NCBI RefSeq assembly: GCF_900103865.1
Contig: NZ_FNII01000009.1
Coordinates: 1-64,000, forward strand
From: Vreelandella arcis
GTDB taxonomy: Bacteria; Pseudomonadota; Gammaproteobacteria; Pseudomonadales; Halomonadaceae
Direction of reading: 5' to 3'
DNA length: 64,000 nt
Part shown: piece after piece, positions 54,597 to 63,813 of the stretch
Position numbering within the stretch: position 1 is the first letter of the stretch
Layout of the letters: each line of letters starts with the position of its first letter
Program-made: the position numbers and the translations under genes
The notes under the pieces: model-generated
Told to the model about the DNA's origin: nothing
The model's input: only the letters and a program-made list of their open reading frames with translations
The model's database searches: none

Positions 54597-55229
54597 ATGA
54601 AGCTGGTAACCCGCCGTCGTTTCCTAGCGATTGCCCTTAGTTGGCCCGTTGCTGCCAGCGCCGCGGCCAGTACCACCTTGGCATCTGAAGCATATCCTGA
54701 CCTTGTCGCCAAGACGCTTGAGCGGGCCGCTGAACCCCGCGAGCCCAATGAGCTATGGGTGTTGATCGACGATGAAGCCGCAACGCTCTCTGTCTATCGT
54801 GGCTACCGGGTGATTGAGGCGTTTAAACCTGTCTCGTTAGGCCGTGGTGGGGCCAGTACCCAGCGGCTGAGGGGTGGTAATGCGACGCCAATGGGTGAGT
54901 TTCGCATTAACCGCTTCAATTATGACAGTAAGTGGCACACTTTTATGGGCGTCAATTATCCGACGCCTACGCATGCGCGTATGGCGCTGCAAAACGGTGT
55001 CTACTCGCAGCATGATTACGATGCTTACTTCGATTATTACCGGCGCCACCGCGAGCCGCCCCAACAAACAGTGTTGGGGGGTGCCATTGGCATTCATGGG
55101 TTAGGCGAGGCGGATCCCGATATCCATGGCCGCTACCACTGGACCCAAGGTTGTGTCGCGGTGACGAATTCGCAAATTGAACGCCTCACCGAGTTAGTTG
55201 AGGTTGGCACTCGCGTGGTGATCCGCTAA
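54597..55229 (+). CDS. YkuD-type L,D-transpeptidase-family protein
   Basis: A 210-residue protein with a signal peptide resembling a twin-arginine leader (TRRRFLAIAL; a true Tat signal is uncertain) and a YkuD domain (about 50-210). GGAIGIHGLGE has the conserved His, and HWTQGCVAVTNSQIERL the catalytic Cys, with Thr where many have Ser. Family members make 3-3 peptidoglycan crosslinks, attach lipoprotein to peptidoglycan, or remove it. It lies directly upstream of the Lpp-type lipoprotein gene. Confidence 0.88.
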   Translation: MKLVTRRRFLAIALSWPVAASAAASTTLASEAYPDLVAKTLERAAEPREPNELWVLIDDEAATLSVYRGYRVIEAFKPVSLGRGGASTQRLRGGNATPMGEFRINRFNYDSKWHTFMGVNYPTPTHARMALQNGVYSQHDYDAYFDYYRRHREPPQQTVLGGAIGIHGLGEADPDIHGRYHWTQGCVAVTNSQIERLTELVEVGTRVVIR

Positions 55230-55271
55230 GCTGGTGTTGTTGAAGGAAGTTCGAGGTTTTAAACTCGTGGC

Positions 55272-55295
55272 TATAGACAACCGCTGTGGTCTATA
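55272..55295. repeat. 7-base hairpin upstream of the lipoprotein gene
   Basis: TATAGAC (55272-55278) and GTCTATA (55289-55295) are perfect reverse complements with a ten-base loop. It follows the L,D-transpeptidase stop by 42 bases and could be a terminator (followed by AT-rich sequence) or an operator for the downstream gene. Confidence 0.35.
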
Positions 55296-55440
55296 ATAAA
55301 ACAGCGTTTGACTGACGTGCTTTGCGGCACTAGTCACTGTATAGAACCTGCACCGCAGGTAGACAAATTTAGGCGTACCTCGTAGGCTTATATTTGTCAT
55401 ACCCTTAACGTTGTACCCAAGGAAGATCAAGGAGAACACG

Positions 55441-55704
55441 ATGACTTTTAAGACTACTCTGAAGATGTCTGCTGCTGCCGCTTCGCTGGCCATTCTGGCT
55501 GGTTGTGCGTCTACTGGCGCACTGGAAGAAGTTCGCATGACAGCTGAATCAGCGCAAGCTGATGCCGCTGAAGCACGTAGCATGGCTTCTCAAGCTCTGA
55601 ACACTGCAAACCAAGCTCAGCGCGACGCGCAAGCTGCCCTGCAGATGTCTGAGCAGAACCGTGCAGAAATGGAGCGCATGTTTGAGCGCTCTATGCAGAA
55701 GTAA
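55441..55704 (+). CDS. Lpp/OprI-type outer-membrane lipoprotein
   Basis: An 87-residue lipoprotein. Lipobox LAILAGCASTG with acylated Cys 22. The mature part is one long alanine-rich heptad coiled coil (SAQADAAEARSMASQALNTANQAQRDAQAALQMSEQ), the Ala-zipper of Lpp/OprI. It ends in Lys (RSMQK), the residue joined to meso-DAP in E. coli Lpp. The start ATG 55441 follows AAGGAGAA. A strong terminator follows. It probably is abundant and tethers the outer membrane to peptidoglycan. Confidence 0.9.
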   Translation: MTFKTTLKMSAAAASLAILAGCASTGALEEVRMTAESAQADAAEARSMASQALNTANQAQRDAQAALQMSEQNRAEMERMFERSMQK

Positions 55705-55760
55705 TATGACTTATCGGTTGTAAGGGCCAAGCTCTTCACAACTTTTAAGCATGCAAAAAA

Positions 55761-55782
55761 CCCCGCTTCGGCGGGGTTTTTT
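55761..55782 (+). terminator. Intrinsic terminator after the lipoprotein gene
   Basis: CCCCGC (55761-55766), loop TTCG, GCGGGG (55771-55776), six T, with AAAAAA before the stem. It can also work on the minus strand, serving the convergent L,D-transpeptidase gene at 55846. Confidence 0.93.
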
Positions 55783-55845
55783 GTGGGTGCATTTTGGAAT
55801 GCGGTGCGTGATCAGTGTTTTTGCATCACGCACAACGCAAGAAAA

Positions 55846-56997
55846 TTACGCCTCTTCGTCGCCCTCGCGGCGGTCGCTCAGCTCGATCTGTTCAAAGATA
55901 CCCTGCTCAAGAAAATCGGGCGTTTCCTCCACTGCAGGTGCCTCAGGTTCGGGTGCAGGCGCCTGAGGGCCGTATAGCGCAACAAAGCGGCCATTGGGTG
56001 ATTCTACCGCACGGCGTACTTGGGCGTAGTCGACCTGAATATTGTCTTCGGTAAGTTCAGAGACGCGCTTGAGGGCATCCAGCAGCGGTTCAAAGTCATC
56101 CATATTTTCTTCAAGTTGCGGGTAAGACTGTACAAATAGCGTACCGTCTGAGGCCCAGCCTGCTTTAAAAGGCGCATCAATCAAATTCACGGGTGTACCG
56201 CTCGGTACACGCTCGTAAAGGGATTCGATATCTTCTGGGTACATGCGAATACAACCGCGGCTGACGCGCATCCCGACGCCCTCCGGGCGATTTGTGCCGT
56301 GGATTAAGTAGCTGGGTAAGCCCAATAGAATCGCATGCCGGCCAAGCGGATTGTCAGGGCCGGGCGGCACGATTGAGGGGGCTGGCTCGCCACGCGCAGC
56401 GGCTTCGCGGCGCATCGAGGAAGGCGGCGACCAAGCCGGGTCTTTCACTTTGATGGTGGTTTTGGTCTTGCCTACCGGTGTTGCAAATTCCTCGCGACCC
56501 ACGCTGACCGGATAAGTCTCGACAATCCCCGGCTTATCAGCGGGATAGTAGTAAAGCCTGAGTTCTGACAGGTTGATCACAATGCCTTCGCGCTCAGCCG
56601 GCGGAAGAATGTACCGGGCCGGAATCACGACTTCAGTACCTTCTCCGGGTACCCATATACTGACGTCGGGGTTGGCCATGCGGATCTCTTCGTAGCCGAT
56701 ATTATGACGTCGGGCAACATCGATCAGCGTGTCTTTTGGGTTGTCGATGGTGATGGTATAGCGCTTGCCGATCACGTCGCCTTCCTCGGGAAGGTAGAAC
56801 TCCCCGCGGGGTAGATCGTTAGGTGTCTTCAGCGCGACTTGCTTGGCGCCTTCAATGGCGATGTCGCTGAGCTCAGGCATGTCTTGGCTTGCCTGCTCGT
56901 CATCGGATTGGGCCATCACCGGCGCCGACAGGCTTGCGGCTAGCAGAACCGCGAGGCTGGTGGGGCCCCAGTGAAGAAAGGTGTGACGAATGTTCAT
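55846..56997 (-). CDS. ErfK/YbiS-type L,D-transpeptidase
   Basis: A 383-residue periplasmic protein. The signal peptide ends near APVMAQS (about 30). A LysM-like segment (about 80-125: DTLIDVARRHNIGYEEIRMAN) precedes the YkuD domain (about 135-270), with LIHGTNRPEGVGMRVSRGCIRM carrying the HxGTN and SRGC(I/V)R motifs and catalytic Cys. The LysM-plus-YkuD plan is that of E. coli ErfK/YbiS/YcfS, which attach Lpp to peptidoglycan. It converges on the lpp-type gene. Confidence 0.92.
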   Translation of the reverse strand: MNIRHTFLHWGPTSLAVLLAASLSAPVMAQSDDEQASQDMPELSDIAIEGAKQVALKTPNDLPRGEFYLPEEGDVIGKRYTITIDNPKDTLIDVARRHNIGYEEIRMANPDVSIWVPGEGTEVVIPARYILPPAEREGIVINLSELRLYYYPADKPGIVETYPVSVGREEFATPVGKTKTTIKVKDPAWSPPSSMRREAAARGEPAPSIVPPGPDNPLGRHAILLGLPSYLIHGTNRPEGVGMRVSRGCIRMYPEDIESLYERVPSGTPVNLIDAPFKAGWASDGTLFVQSYPQLEENMDDFEPLLDALKRVSELTEDNIQVDYAQVRRAVESPNGRFVALYGPQAPAPEPEAPAVEETPDFLEQGIFEQIELSDRREGDEEA

Positions 56998-57065
56998 GGT
57001 GATTCCTAATCAGTGAATACATCGCTAACGCAGGCGATGGCAACAGGCGCAGTTTGCCGCAACTG

Positions 57066-60000
57066 CTACGCTGCCGCCACTTTTTGATTGAGCGTGGTTA
57101 ACAGTGACTCGATATGTTCAAACCGTTGGTCAACTTTTTCCATTGAAAATTCAAACCGTAAGGTGTCTGAGCCGTCCAAACGGTAGTGTTGCGGCGACGA
57201 TTGAATGAGTGTCACCAAGGTGTAGGGATCCACTTGTGTGTGGGCATCGAAGATAATCCGCCCGCGCTGCTCGCCAGCCTCCAATCGCTTAATGCCGAGT
57301 TGCTCGGCACGCTGGCGTAAACGTGTTTGGCGGATCAGGTGCTTGAGCGGCGCGGGCAACAATCCGAAGCGGTCAATCAGCTCAACCTGGAGTTCTTTAA
57401 GCTCGGCATCGCTTTGCGTGTTGGCGATGCGTTTGTACATCACCAGACGCTGCTGTACATCGTGAATATAGTCGTCAGGAATCAACGCAGGCAGATTGAG
57501 ACTGATTTCGACGCCGCTATCAAAGGGCGCGTCGATGTTGGGCGTTTTGCCAGCACGAATTGCCTTGACGGCACGATCAAGCATTTCCATATAAAGGGTA
57601 TAGCCGATCGTCTCCATTTGGCCACTTTGCTCGTCGCCCAGTAACTCGCCCGCGCCACGAATTTCCATATCGTGGCTCGCCAGGGTAAAGCCTGCACCCA
57701 AGTCATCCGATGCGCTGATCGCCTCCAGGCGCTTCATGGCATCCCGGGTCATTGCCTTGGGGGTCGGGGTGAGTAGATACGCATAGGCTTGGTGGTGACT
57801 GCGGCCCACACGCCCGCGCAATTGGTGTAATTGGGCCAAGCCAAATTTATCGGCCCGTTCGATGATGATCGTATTGGCGCTGGGCACATCGATACCTGTC
57901 TCGATAATGGTCGAGCAGACCAAGACATTGAAACGACGGTGGTAAAAGTCGGACATCACGCGCTCAAGGCTACGCTCGGGTAGTTGGCCATGGGCGACCG
58001 CAACGCGGGCCTCAGGTACCAATGTACGAATGCGCTCGGCGGCATTTTCGATGGTCTTAACTTCGTTGTGTAAATAGTAGACTTGGCCGCCGCGTAAAAT
58101 CTCCCGCAGTAGGGCCTCTTTTATGACGCCGTCCTGGTGCTGCTGGACAAAGGTTTTGACCGATAAGCGTCGGGCCGGCGGGGTGGCGATGATCGACAGG
58201 TCGCGGATACCGCTCATCGCCATATTCAGGGTCCGGGGGATTGGTGTGGCGGTGAGTGTGAGGATATCGACCTGGGCGCGCAGGGTTTTGAGCTTTTCTT
58301 TTTGAGCGACGCCGAAGCGGTGCTCTTCATCGATTATCAGTAGCCCCATTTTAGGCAGCTCAACGCTGTTGGCGAGCAGCTTATGGGTGCCAATCACAAT
58401 GTCGGTCTGGCCGTTTTTGATGTCTTCCAGCGTCTTATTCATCTCTTTGCCGTGGGTAAAGCGTGAGATGAGGCCGATATTGACCGCTGTGTCGGCAAAG
58501 CGGTCGCGGAAATTCTCGAAGTGCTGGCGGGCCAGTAGCGTGGTGGGAACCAGCACAACCACCTGGCGGCCGGACTGAACGGCCAGAAAGGCCGCACGCA
58601 TGGCAACTTCGGTTTTACCAAAACCAACGTCACCGCAGACGACGCGATCCATGGGCTGAGGCGAGGTCATATCGTCAATCACCGCTTCAATGGCGGCTTG
58701 CTGGTCGGGGGTTTCTTCAAACGGGAAACTCCCGGCGAAGCGCGCGTACTCATCGCTAGGCGATTCGTACACGACGCCTTCCTGAGCTTCGCGGCGGGCA
58801 TACACATCCAGTAGCTCGGCGGCGGTGTCGCGAATTTTCTCGGCGGCTTTTTTGCGCGCTTTTTCCCATTGGTCGGAGCCTAGCTTGTGGAGAGGTGCTA
58901 GCTCATCATCCGCACCGCTATAGCGAGAGATCAGATGCAAGCTGTCGACCGGCACATAAAGCTTGGCCCCGTCAGCGTATTCCAGCGCTAAAAACTCGTT
59001 CGCCTGGCCACCCGCCTCAAGTGCTTCTAAACCAATATAGCGGCCGACCCCGTGAGCCTGATGAACCACGGGCGCGCCGCGACGTAGTTCGGAGAGGTGA
59101 CGAACGGCGAACTCGTTCTCGTCGGTGGCTTTTTCGCGACGTCGGCTTTGGCGTACCACATCACCGAACAACTCCGTTTCGCTTATCACGGCAAGCGGTG
59201 GGTCGGTGAGCCATAGCCCGCTGTCAATCAGCCCTTCGGTAATGGCGATGCGTTGGTCACCGGCGAGAAAATCTTGAAAGCCGTCAATGTGCGGCAATTT
59301 TATCGACAGCGGTGCCAGAATCTCTTCAAGGGCTTCGCGCCGCCCGCGGGACTCGGCCACTAGTAATACGCGGGAATCTTGCTCTCGTTCCAGGAAATCA
59401 GAAAAGTCACTCAGTGGCCGTTTTGCGCGAGAGTTGATCGCCACCGTTGGCAGTGATTTTGCCTCAGGCTCTATCGCGTGGCGCTGTTCAGGGTCGTCGC
59501 TAAGCTCAACCCTTGGGCGCTGTTTGATCGCCGCAAATACATCGCTGACGGAGAAAAACGCGCGGTGCGGCGGCAGTAATGGCCGCGTGGGGTCAACGCC
59601 GAGATTTTCGTATCGGCTTTCAATCGCCTGCCAGTGCTGCTCGGCCGCTGAATGAACATTCGGCAGCAGGGCGACTCGCGTGTCAGCGGTTAAATGATCA
59701 AATAGCGACGCCGTTTGCTCAAAAAATAACGGCAAATAATGTTCCAGTCCTGGCGAGGGGATGCCCTTTAACGCCTCGTTATAAAGCGGGCATTGGCGTG
59801 GGTCGACGTCGAACAAGGTTTCAAAATGTTCGCGGAAGCAGGCGATCGACGAGCGGCTTAGCGAATATTCGTGGGCCGGTAACAATTCAATGGTGCTGAG
59901 TTTTTCCGTTGAGCGCTGGCTTCCTGGGTCAAAGTGACGCAGGGTGTCGATCTCATCGTCGAACAAGTCGATGCGGATCGGTTCGTCCATGCCCATGGCA

Positions 60001-60515
60001 AACAGGTCGATCAAAGCACCGCGCATGGCATATTCGCCGGGCTCGTAAACCGTTTCCACCGCTCGATAGCCCGCTCGGGACAGCGCTTCGCGAAACTGTT
60101 CGCGGTCAAGTTTTTCACCGGCAGTCAGCGTGAGGACGCGTCCGGCAATATAATCAACCGGTGGTAAGCGCTGCATCAGCGTATTGATGGGCACCAGCAC
60201 GAGGCCGCGAACGCCGTCTTGGAGCTGTCGCAGGGTGCGCAGCCTTGCTGAGACGATATCCTGGTGCGGGGAAAAGCTGTCGTAGGGCAGCGTTTCCCAG
60301 TCGGGGAAGGGCAGGACCGGCACATCGCTATAAAACGACAGGTCCTGCTCCAGGCGCTGCGCACTCGCGGTACTGGGCGTGATCACCAGCAGCGGTGCGT
60401 CGGCGGCAAGGCGAGCTAAGGCCAGCGCCGTCGCGCTTCCAGGAGGCGAGGTCCAATAGAGTGTATCGCGCGCGCCTTGAGGCTGGGGCGGAGCCAGTAA
60501 AGAAAAAGTCGGCAT
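57066..60515 (-). CDS. mfd: Transcription-repair coupling factor
   Basis: A 1149-residue helicase-like translocase that releases stalled RNA polymerase and recruits UvrA. A UvrB-like part is N-terminal, followed by the RNAP-interaction domain (about 450-530: LVHQAHGVGRYIGLEALEA). The motor has Walker A GDVGFGKTEVAMRAAF, DEEHRFG, and the TRG motif HELRGRVGRSHHQ-type region, seen as HQLRGRVGRSHHQAYAYLL. The start is set at 60515 (MPTFSLLAP). It is divergent from gapB. Confidence 0.97.
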   Translation of the reverse strand: MPTFSLLAPPQPQGARDTLYWTSPPGSATALALARLAADAPLLVITPSTASAQRLEQDLSFYSDVPVLPFPDWETLPYDSFSPHQDIVSARLRTLRQLQDGVRGLVLVPINTLMQRLPPVDYIAGRVLTLTAGEKLDREQFREALSRAGYRAVETVYEPGEYAMRGALIDLFAMGMDEPIRIDLFDDEIDTLRHFDPGSQRSTEKLSTIELLPAHEYSLSRSSIACFREHFETLFDVDPRQCPLYNEALKGIPSPGLEHYLPLFFEQTASLFDHLTADTRVALLPNVHSAAEQHWQAIESRYENLGVDPTRPLLPPHRAFFSVSDVFAAIKQRPRVELSDDPEQRHAIEPEAKSLPTVAINSRAKRPLSDFSDFLEREQDSRVLLVAESRGRREALEEILAPLSIKLPHIDGFQDFLAGDQRIAITEGLIDSGLWLTDPPLAVISETELFGDVVRQSRRREKATDENEFAVRHLSELRRGAPVVHQAHGVGRYIGLEALEAGGQANEFLALEYADGAKLYVPVDSLHLISRYSGADDELAPLHKLGSDQWEKARKKAAEKIRDTAAELLDVYARREAQEGVVYESPSDEYARFAGSFPFEETPDQQAAIEAVIDDMTSPQPMDRVVCGDVGFGKTEVAMRAAFLAVQSGRQVVVLVPTTLLARQHFENFRDRFADTAVNIGLISRFTHGKEMNKTLEDIKNGQTDIVIGTHKLLANSVELPKMGLLIIDEEHRFGVAQKEKLKTLRAQVDILTLTATPIPRTLNMAMSGIRDLSIIATPPARRLSVKTFVQQHQDGVIKEALLREILRGGQVYYLHNEVKTIENAAERIRTLVPEARVAVAHGQLPERSLERVMSDFYHRRFNVLVCSTIIETGIDVPSANTIIIERADKFGLAQLHQLRGRVGRSHHQAYAYLLTPTPKAMTRDAMKRLEAISASDDLGAGFTLASHDMEIRGAGELLGDEQSGQMETIGYTLYMEMLDRAVKAIRAGKTPNIDAPFDSGVEISLNLPALIPDDYIHDVQQRLVMYKRIANTQSDAELKELQVELIDRFGLLPAPLKHLIRQTRLRQRAEQLGIKRLEAGEQRGRIIFDAHTQVDPYTLVTLIQSSPQHYRLDGSDTLRFEFSMEKVDQRFEHIESLLTTLNQKVAAA

Positions 60516-60713
60516 AATAGTGATGTCGTTCTGCGCTGAAACGGAAGCTAGATCATACACGATCAACGCTTTTAGGCAGAAACGGCATGCTTGTAGTCGA
60601 TTAGCCGTTTGTGTAATCCACCTACACCGTCTGCGACTATCCAGGCATTGCGGCGCTTAAGATGGCTATTGATAATACCCCTGCATTTTTTTCATTACTT
60701 AATGAGGCCGCCC

Positions 60714-62177
60714 GTGAGTCAGCAAACGCTCGAAAACGTTTTTCAAGAATGGCAAAGCAACGAAGCTCTGGCAGAGCAGATGATCCCTTTGATTGGCCGT
60801 CTGTACCGTCAGCATAATGTTGTGGCGACCATGTATGGGCGTTCGTTGATCAATCAATCGGTCATTCGCATCCTCAAAGACCATCGTTTTGTGCGTAAAA
60901 TCGAAGGCACCGAGCTATCGGTGGTAGATACCTATCCGGTTGTCAAAGCGCTGTGCGAACTTAACTTGGGACCGGCGCATGTGGATGTCGGTAAGCTGGC
61001 GGTGATGTTTAAAAAGCAGGGCGGCGGCGATGTTGAAGCCTTTCTACGCAAAGAGCTGCACCAAATTGTTGATGGTTACCAGCCGGGCGCCAGCAAGGGT
61101 GAACCGAAAGACGTGGTGCTTTACGGGTTTGGCCGCATCGGACGTTTGCTGGCGCGCGTATTGATTGAGAAAGCCGGCGGCGGGAACCTTTTACAGCTAC
61201 GGGCAATTGTCGTGCGCGGGCGCGGTGATGTGGCGAAAGACCTGGAAAAACGGGCCAGTCTGCTACGTCGTGATTCGGTTCATGGCCCCTTTGACGGCAC
61301 CATTGTGGTGGATGTCGAGGCGCGCACCCTGACGATCAACGGTAATGTGGTTAAGGTGATTTATGCCGATAACCCAACGGATATTGATTATACCGACTAC
61401 GGTATCAACAACGCGGTTATCGTTGATAACACTGGTATGTGGCGCGATGAAGCGGGGCTTGGCCAGCATGTTGCTTGCCCAGGGGCGTCCAAAGCGTTGC
61501 TGACCGCACCGGGTAAGGGCGACATTAAAAATATTGTTTACGGCATCAACCACGAGGCGATTACTGAGCAAGACCGTATTGTCTCAGCGGCTTCCTGCAC
61601 CACTAACGCCATCGTACCGGTTCTCAAGGCGCTCAATGACGAGTACGGCGTTGTTAACGGCCACGTGGAAACCGTACACGCCTACACTAACGACCAGAAC
61701 CTGATCGACAATTACCACAAGGGTGATCGCCGCGGCCGTAGCGCAGCGCTCAACATGGTATTGACCGAAACCGGTGCTGCTAAGGCAGCGGCCAAAGCGC
61801 TGCCGGAGCTTGAAGGCAAACTAACGGGCAATGCGATTCGCGTACCCATCCCCAATGTGTCGATGGCGATTTTGAACCTGACATTGGATAAAACTACTGA
61901 TGTTGAGGCCTTAAACGACTACTTGCGTCGTATGTCGATCGATTCGGCCTACCAAAAGCAAATCGATTTCGTCGACTCTCCCGAAGTCGTGTCGTCCGAT
62001 TTTGTGGGCAATCGGCATGCTGGTATTGTCGACGCCAAAGCCACGATTGCTAACGGCCACCACGCAGTCGTTTACGTTTGGTACGATAATGAATTTGGCT
62101 ATAGCTGCCAGGTCATACGCATTCTCCAGCAAATGTCCAATGTCAGCTTCTTGAAGTTGCCGAATCAAGCAGCCTAA
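60714..62177 (+). CDS. gapB: Glyceraldehyde-3-phosphate dehydrogenase, long form (GapB-like)
   Basis: A 487-residue GAPDH, about 150 residues longer than the usual enzyme. An extra N-terminal helical domain (1-130) is followed by the NAD(P)-binding VVLYGFGRIGRLLARV and the catalytic Cys 295 in SAASCTTNAIVPVLK. The GTG start at 60714 is chosen since GAGG lies six bases upstream; ATG 60702 lacks a ribosome site. In Pseudomonas and Halomonas the long form is linked to gluconeogenic or glycolytic carbon flow. The symbol is by resemblance. Confidence 0.9.
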   Translation: MSQQTLENVFQEWQSNEALAEQMIPLIGRLYRQHNVVATMYGRSLINQSVIRILKDHRFVRKIEGTELSVVDTYPVVKALCELNLGPAHVDVGKLAVMFKKQGGGDVEAFLRKELHQIVDGYQPGASKGEPKDVVLYGFGRIGRLLARVLIEKAGGGNLLQLRAIVVRGRGDVAKDLEKRASLLRRDSVHGPFDGTIVVDVEARTLTINGNVVKVIYADNPTDIDYTDYGINNAVIVDNTGMWRDEAGLGQHVACPGASKALLTAPGKGDIKNIVYGINHEAITEQDRIVSAASCTTNAIVPVLKALNDEYGVVNGHVETVHAYTNDQNLIDNYHKGDRRGRSAALNMVLTETGAAKAAAKALPELEGKLTGNAIRVPIPNVSMAILNLTLDKTTDVEALNDYLRRMSIDSAYQKQIDFVDSPEVVSSDFVGNRHAGIVDAKATIANGHHAVVYVWYDNEFGYSCQVIRILQQMSNVSFLKLPNQAA

Positions 62178-62211
62178 CGTTGAATTTTTATGTATAAGTA
62201 TTGTTCGACCC

Positions 62212-62235
62212 ACGCCACCGTAAGGTGGCGTTTTT
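62212..62235 (+). terminator. Intrinsic terminator after gapB
   Basis: ACGCCACC (62212-62219), loop GTAA, GGTGGCGT (62224-62231), followed by T run to 62235. An eight-base perfect stem 34 bases after the stop. Confidence 0.9.
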
Positions 62236-62304
62236 GCTTATGGATTGGCTAAAAGAGCCTCGTTTTTGATGCGTCTATAGCACTTTTGGCGACACCACTT
62301 GATG

Positions 62305-62333
62305 TGGTCATTAGGCTCGCTTGTCTTTATAAT
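62305..62333 (+). promoter_or_regulatory. Candidate sigma70 promoter of the nqr operon
   Basis: TGGTCA at 62305-62310 and a perfect TATAAT at 62328-62333, spaced 17 bases. This gives a leader of about 120 bases before nqrA at 62464. The leader holds a tandem 10-base repeat (62405-62424). Confidence 0.5.
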
Positions 62334-62404
62334 GCGGTAGATTTTTCGGGGTTGTTCAAGTACCGCTTGAGCCTGACTGGTTACAATCTGAACAGCAAAC
62401 AAGA

Positions 62405-62424
62405 ATTCGAACCCATTCGAACCC
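62405..62424 (+). repeat. Two tandem copies of ATTCGAACCC
   Basis: ATTCGAACCC occurs at 62405-62414 and again at 62415-62424, with no gap. It lies in the predicted nqr leader between promoter and ribosome site. The 10-base period equals one helical turn, so protein binding is possible. Confidence 0.6.
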
Positions 62425-62463
62425 CTTACCTTCGTATATCCGATCCATCAACTGGGCGAGACT

Positions 62464-63813
62464 ATGATCGAAGTCAAAAAAGGCCTGGATCTCCCCATCA
62501 CGGGAGCGCCCGAGCAGCGTATTGAAGATGCGCGTCCTGTGCGCCATGTGGCAATCCTGGGCACTGACTACGTTGGCATGAAGCCAACCATGGAAGTTCA
62601 GGAAGGGGATAAGGTCAAACTAGGCCAACTGCTCTTTACCGATAAAAAAACAGAGGGCGTGCGCTACACCGCACCCGCCTCCGGTGAAGTGCTCGCAATA
62701 AACCGTGGCGAAAAGCGTCGTCTATTGTCTGTCGTGATCAAGGCCGATGAGCAAGAGGAGGCGGTAAGTTTTGCCTCTCATGAGCGTGGCTCTTTGGGCC
62801 AACTTGACCGTCAGGTCGTGGTCGATCAACTGGTAGAGTCTGGACTCTGGACCACGCTACGTACGCGTCCTTTTTCGCGGACGCCTGCAATTGATAGCAC
62901 ACCAACCGATATTTTTGTCACCGCCGTGGATACGCACCCACTAAGTGCAGATCCTTCGGTGATCATCAATGAGAATACCCAAGCATTTGAAGACGGCCTC
63001 AAGGTGCTAACCCGCCTGACCGAGGGCAACGTTTTTCTGTGCACGGGAGCCAACGCCTCTGTTCCCGGTGGTGACGTCGAGGGCGTTACAACCGAGAGCT
63101 TCGCCGGACCACACCCTGCGGGTTTGGTCGGTACACATATTCACTATTTGTCGCCAGTCGCCCTACATAAGACGGTCTGGCACATTGGTTACCAGGATGT
63201 TATCGCTTTCGGCAAGCTGTTTGCCGAAGGTAAGCTGGATGTCAGTCGTGTGGTCGCTATTGGTGGTCCGCGTGCCGAAAATCCACGCTTGGTGCGCACT
63301 CGCATAGGTGCCAGCACGGATGAACTCTTAGCGGGTGATATAATCCAACCTGAGGACACTCGTGTTATTTCAGGATCGGTCTTCTCAGGCTTTGCCGCTG
63401 AAGGCAAATTGACCTACCTGGGCCGTTTTGATAACCAGATCAGCTTGATTGAAGAGGGCAATAAACGCGCTTTCTTGGGCTGGTTGTCGCCAGGTACTGA
63501 TCGCCATTCCGTGCTGGGTATTTACCTTTCGAAAATTAAAGGTCTGAAAAACTACGCCCCTACCACGTCTACCAACGGGTCAGAGCGGGCTATGGTGCCG
63601 GTCGGCGCTTACGAGACCATAATGCCGCTGGATATTATGCCAACGCAGCTATTGCGTTCGTTGATCGTGGGCGACATTGAGGTTGCCATGCAACTGGGGT
63701 GTCTGGAGCTGGATGAAGAGGACCTAGCATTGTGTACCTATGTTTGCCCCGGCAAGTATGAGTACGGTCCCATTCTGCGTGACAATCTCTCCATGATTGA
63801 GAAAGAGGCCTGA
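62464..63813 (+). CDS. nqrA: Na+-translocating NADH:quinone reductase subunit A
   Basis: A 449-residue cytosolic subunit of the Na+-NQR complex, which moves Na+ out of the cell while reducing ubiquinone with NADH. The N-terminus [18 protein letters not shown] and [25 protein letters not shown] are typical NqrA segments, and [19 protein letters not shown] is the C-terminal Cys-containing signature. It opens the nqr operon and its stop codon overlaps the start of nqrB. Na+-NQR suits a halophile. Confidence 0.97.
   Translation: MIEVKKGLDLPITGAPEQRIEDARPVRHVAILGTDYVGMKPTMEVQEGDKVKLGQLLFTDKKTEGVRYTAPASGEVLAINRGEKRRLLSVVIKADEQEEAVSFASHERGSLGQLDRQVVVDQLVESGLWTTLRTRPFSRTPAIDSTPTDIFVTAVDTHPLSADPSVIINENTQAFEDGLKVLTRLTEGNVFLCTGANASVPGGDVEGVTTESFAGPHPAGLVGTHIHYLSPVALHKTVWHIGYQDVIAFGKLFAEGKLDVSRVVAIGGPRAENPRLVRTRIGASTDELLAGDIIQPEDTRVISGSVFSGFAAEGKLTYLGRFDNQISLIEEGNKRAFLGWLSPGTDRHSVLGIYLSKIKGLKNYAPTTSTNGSERAMVPVGAYETIMPLDIMPTQLLRSLIVGDIEVAMQLGCLELDEEDLALCTYVCPGKYEYGPILRDNLSMIEKEA

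Noticed and set aside
62464..63813. RnfC rather than NqrA
   Set aside because: No 4Fe-4S ferredoxin CxxCxxCxxxC motifs are present, and nqrB follows directly; NqrA fits.
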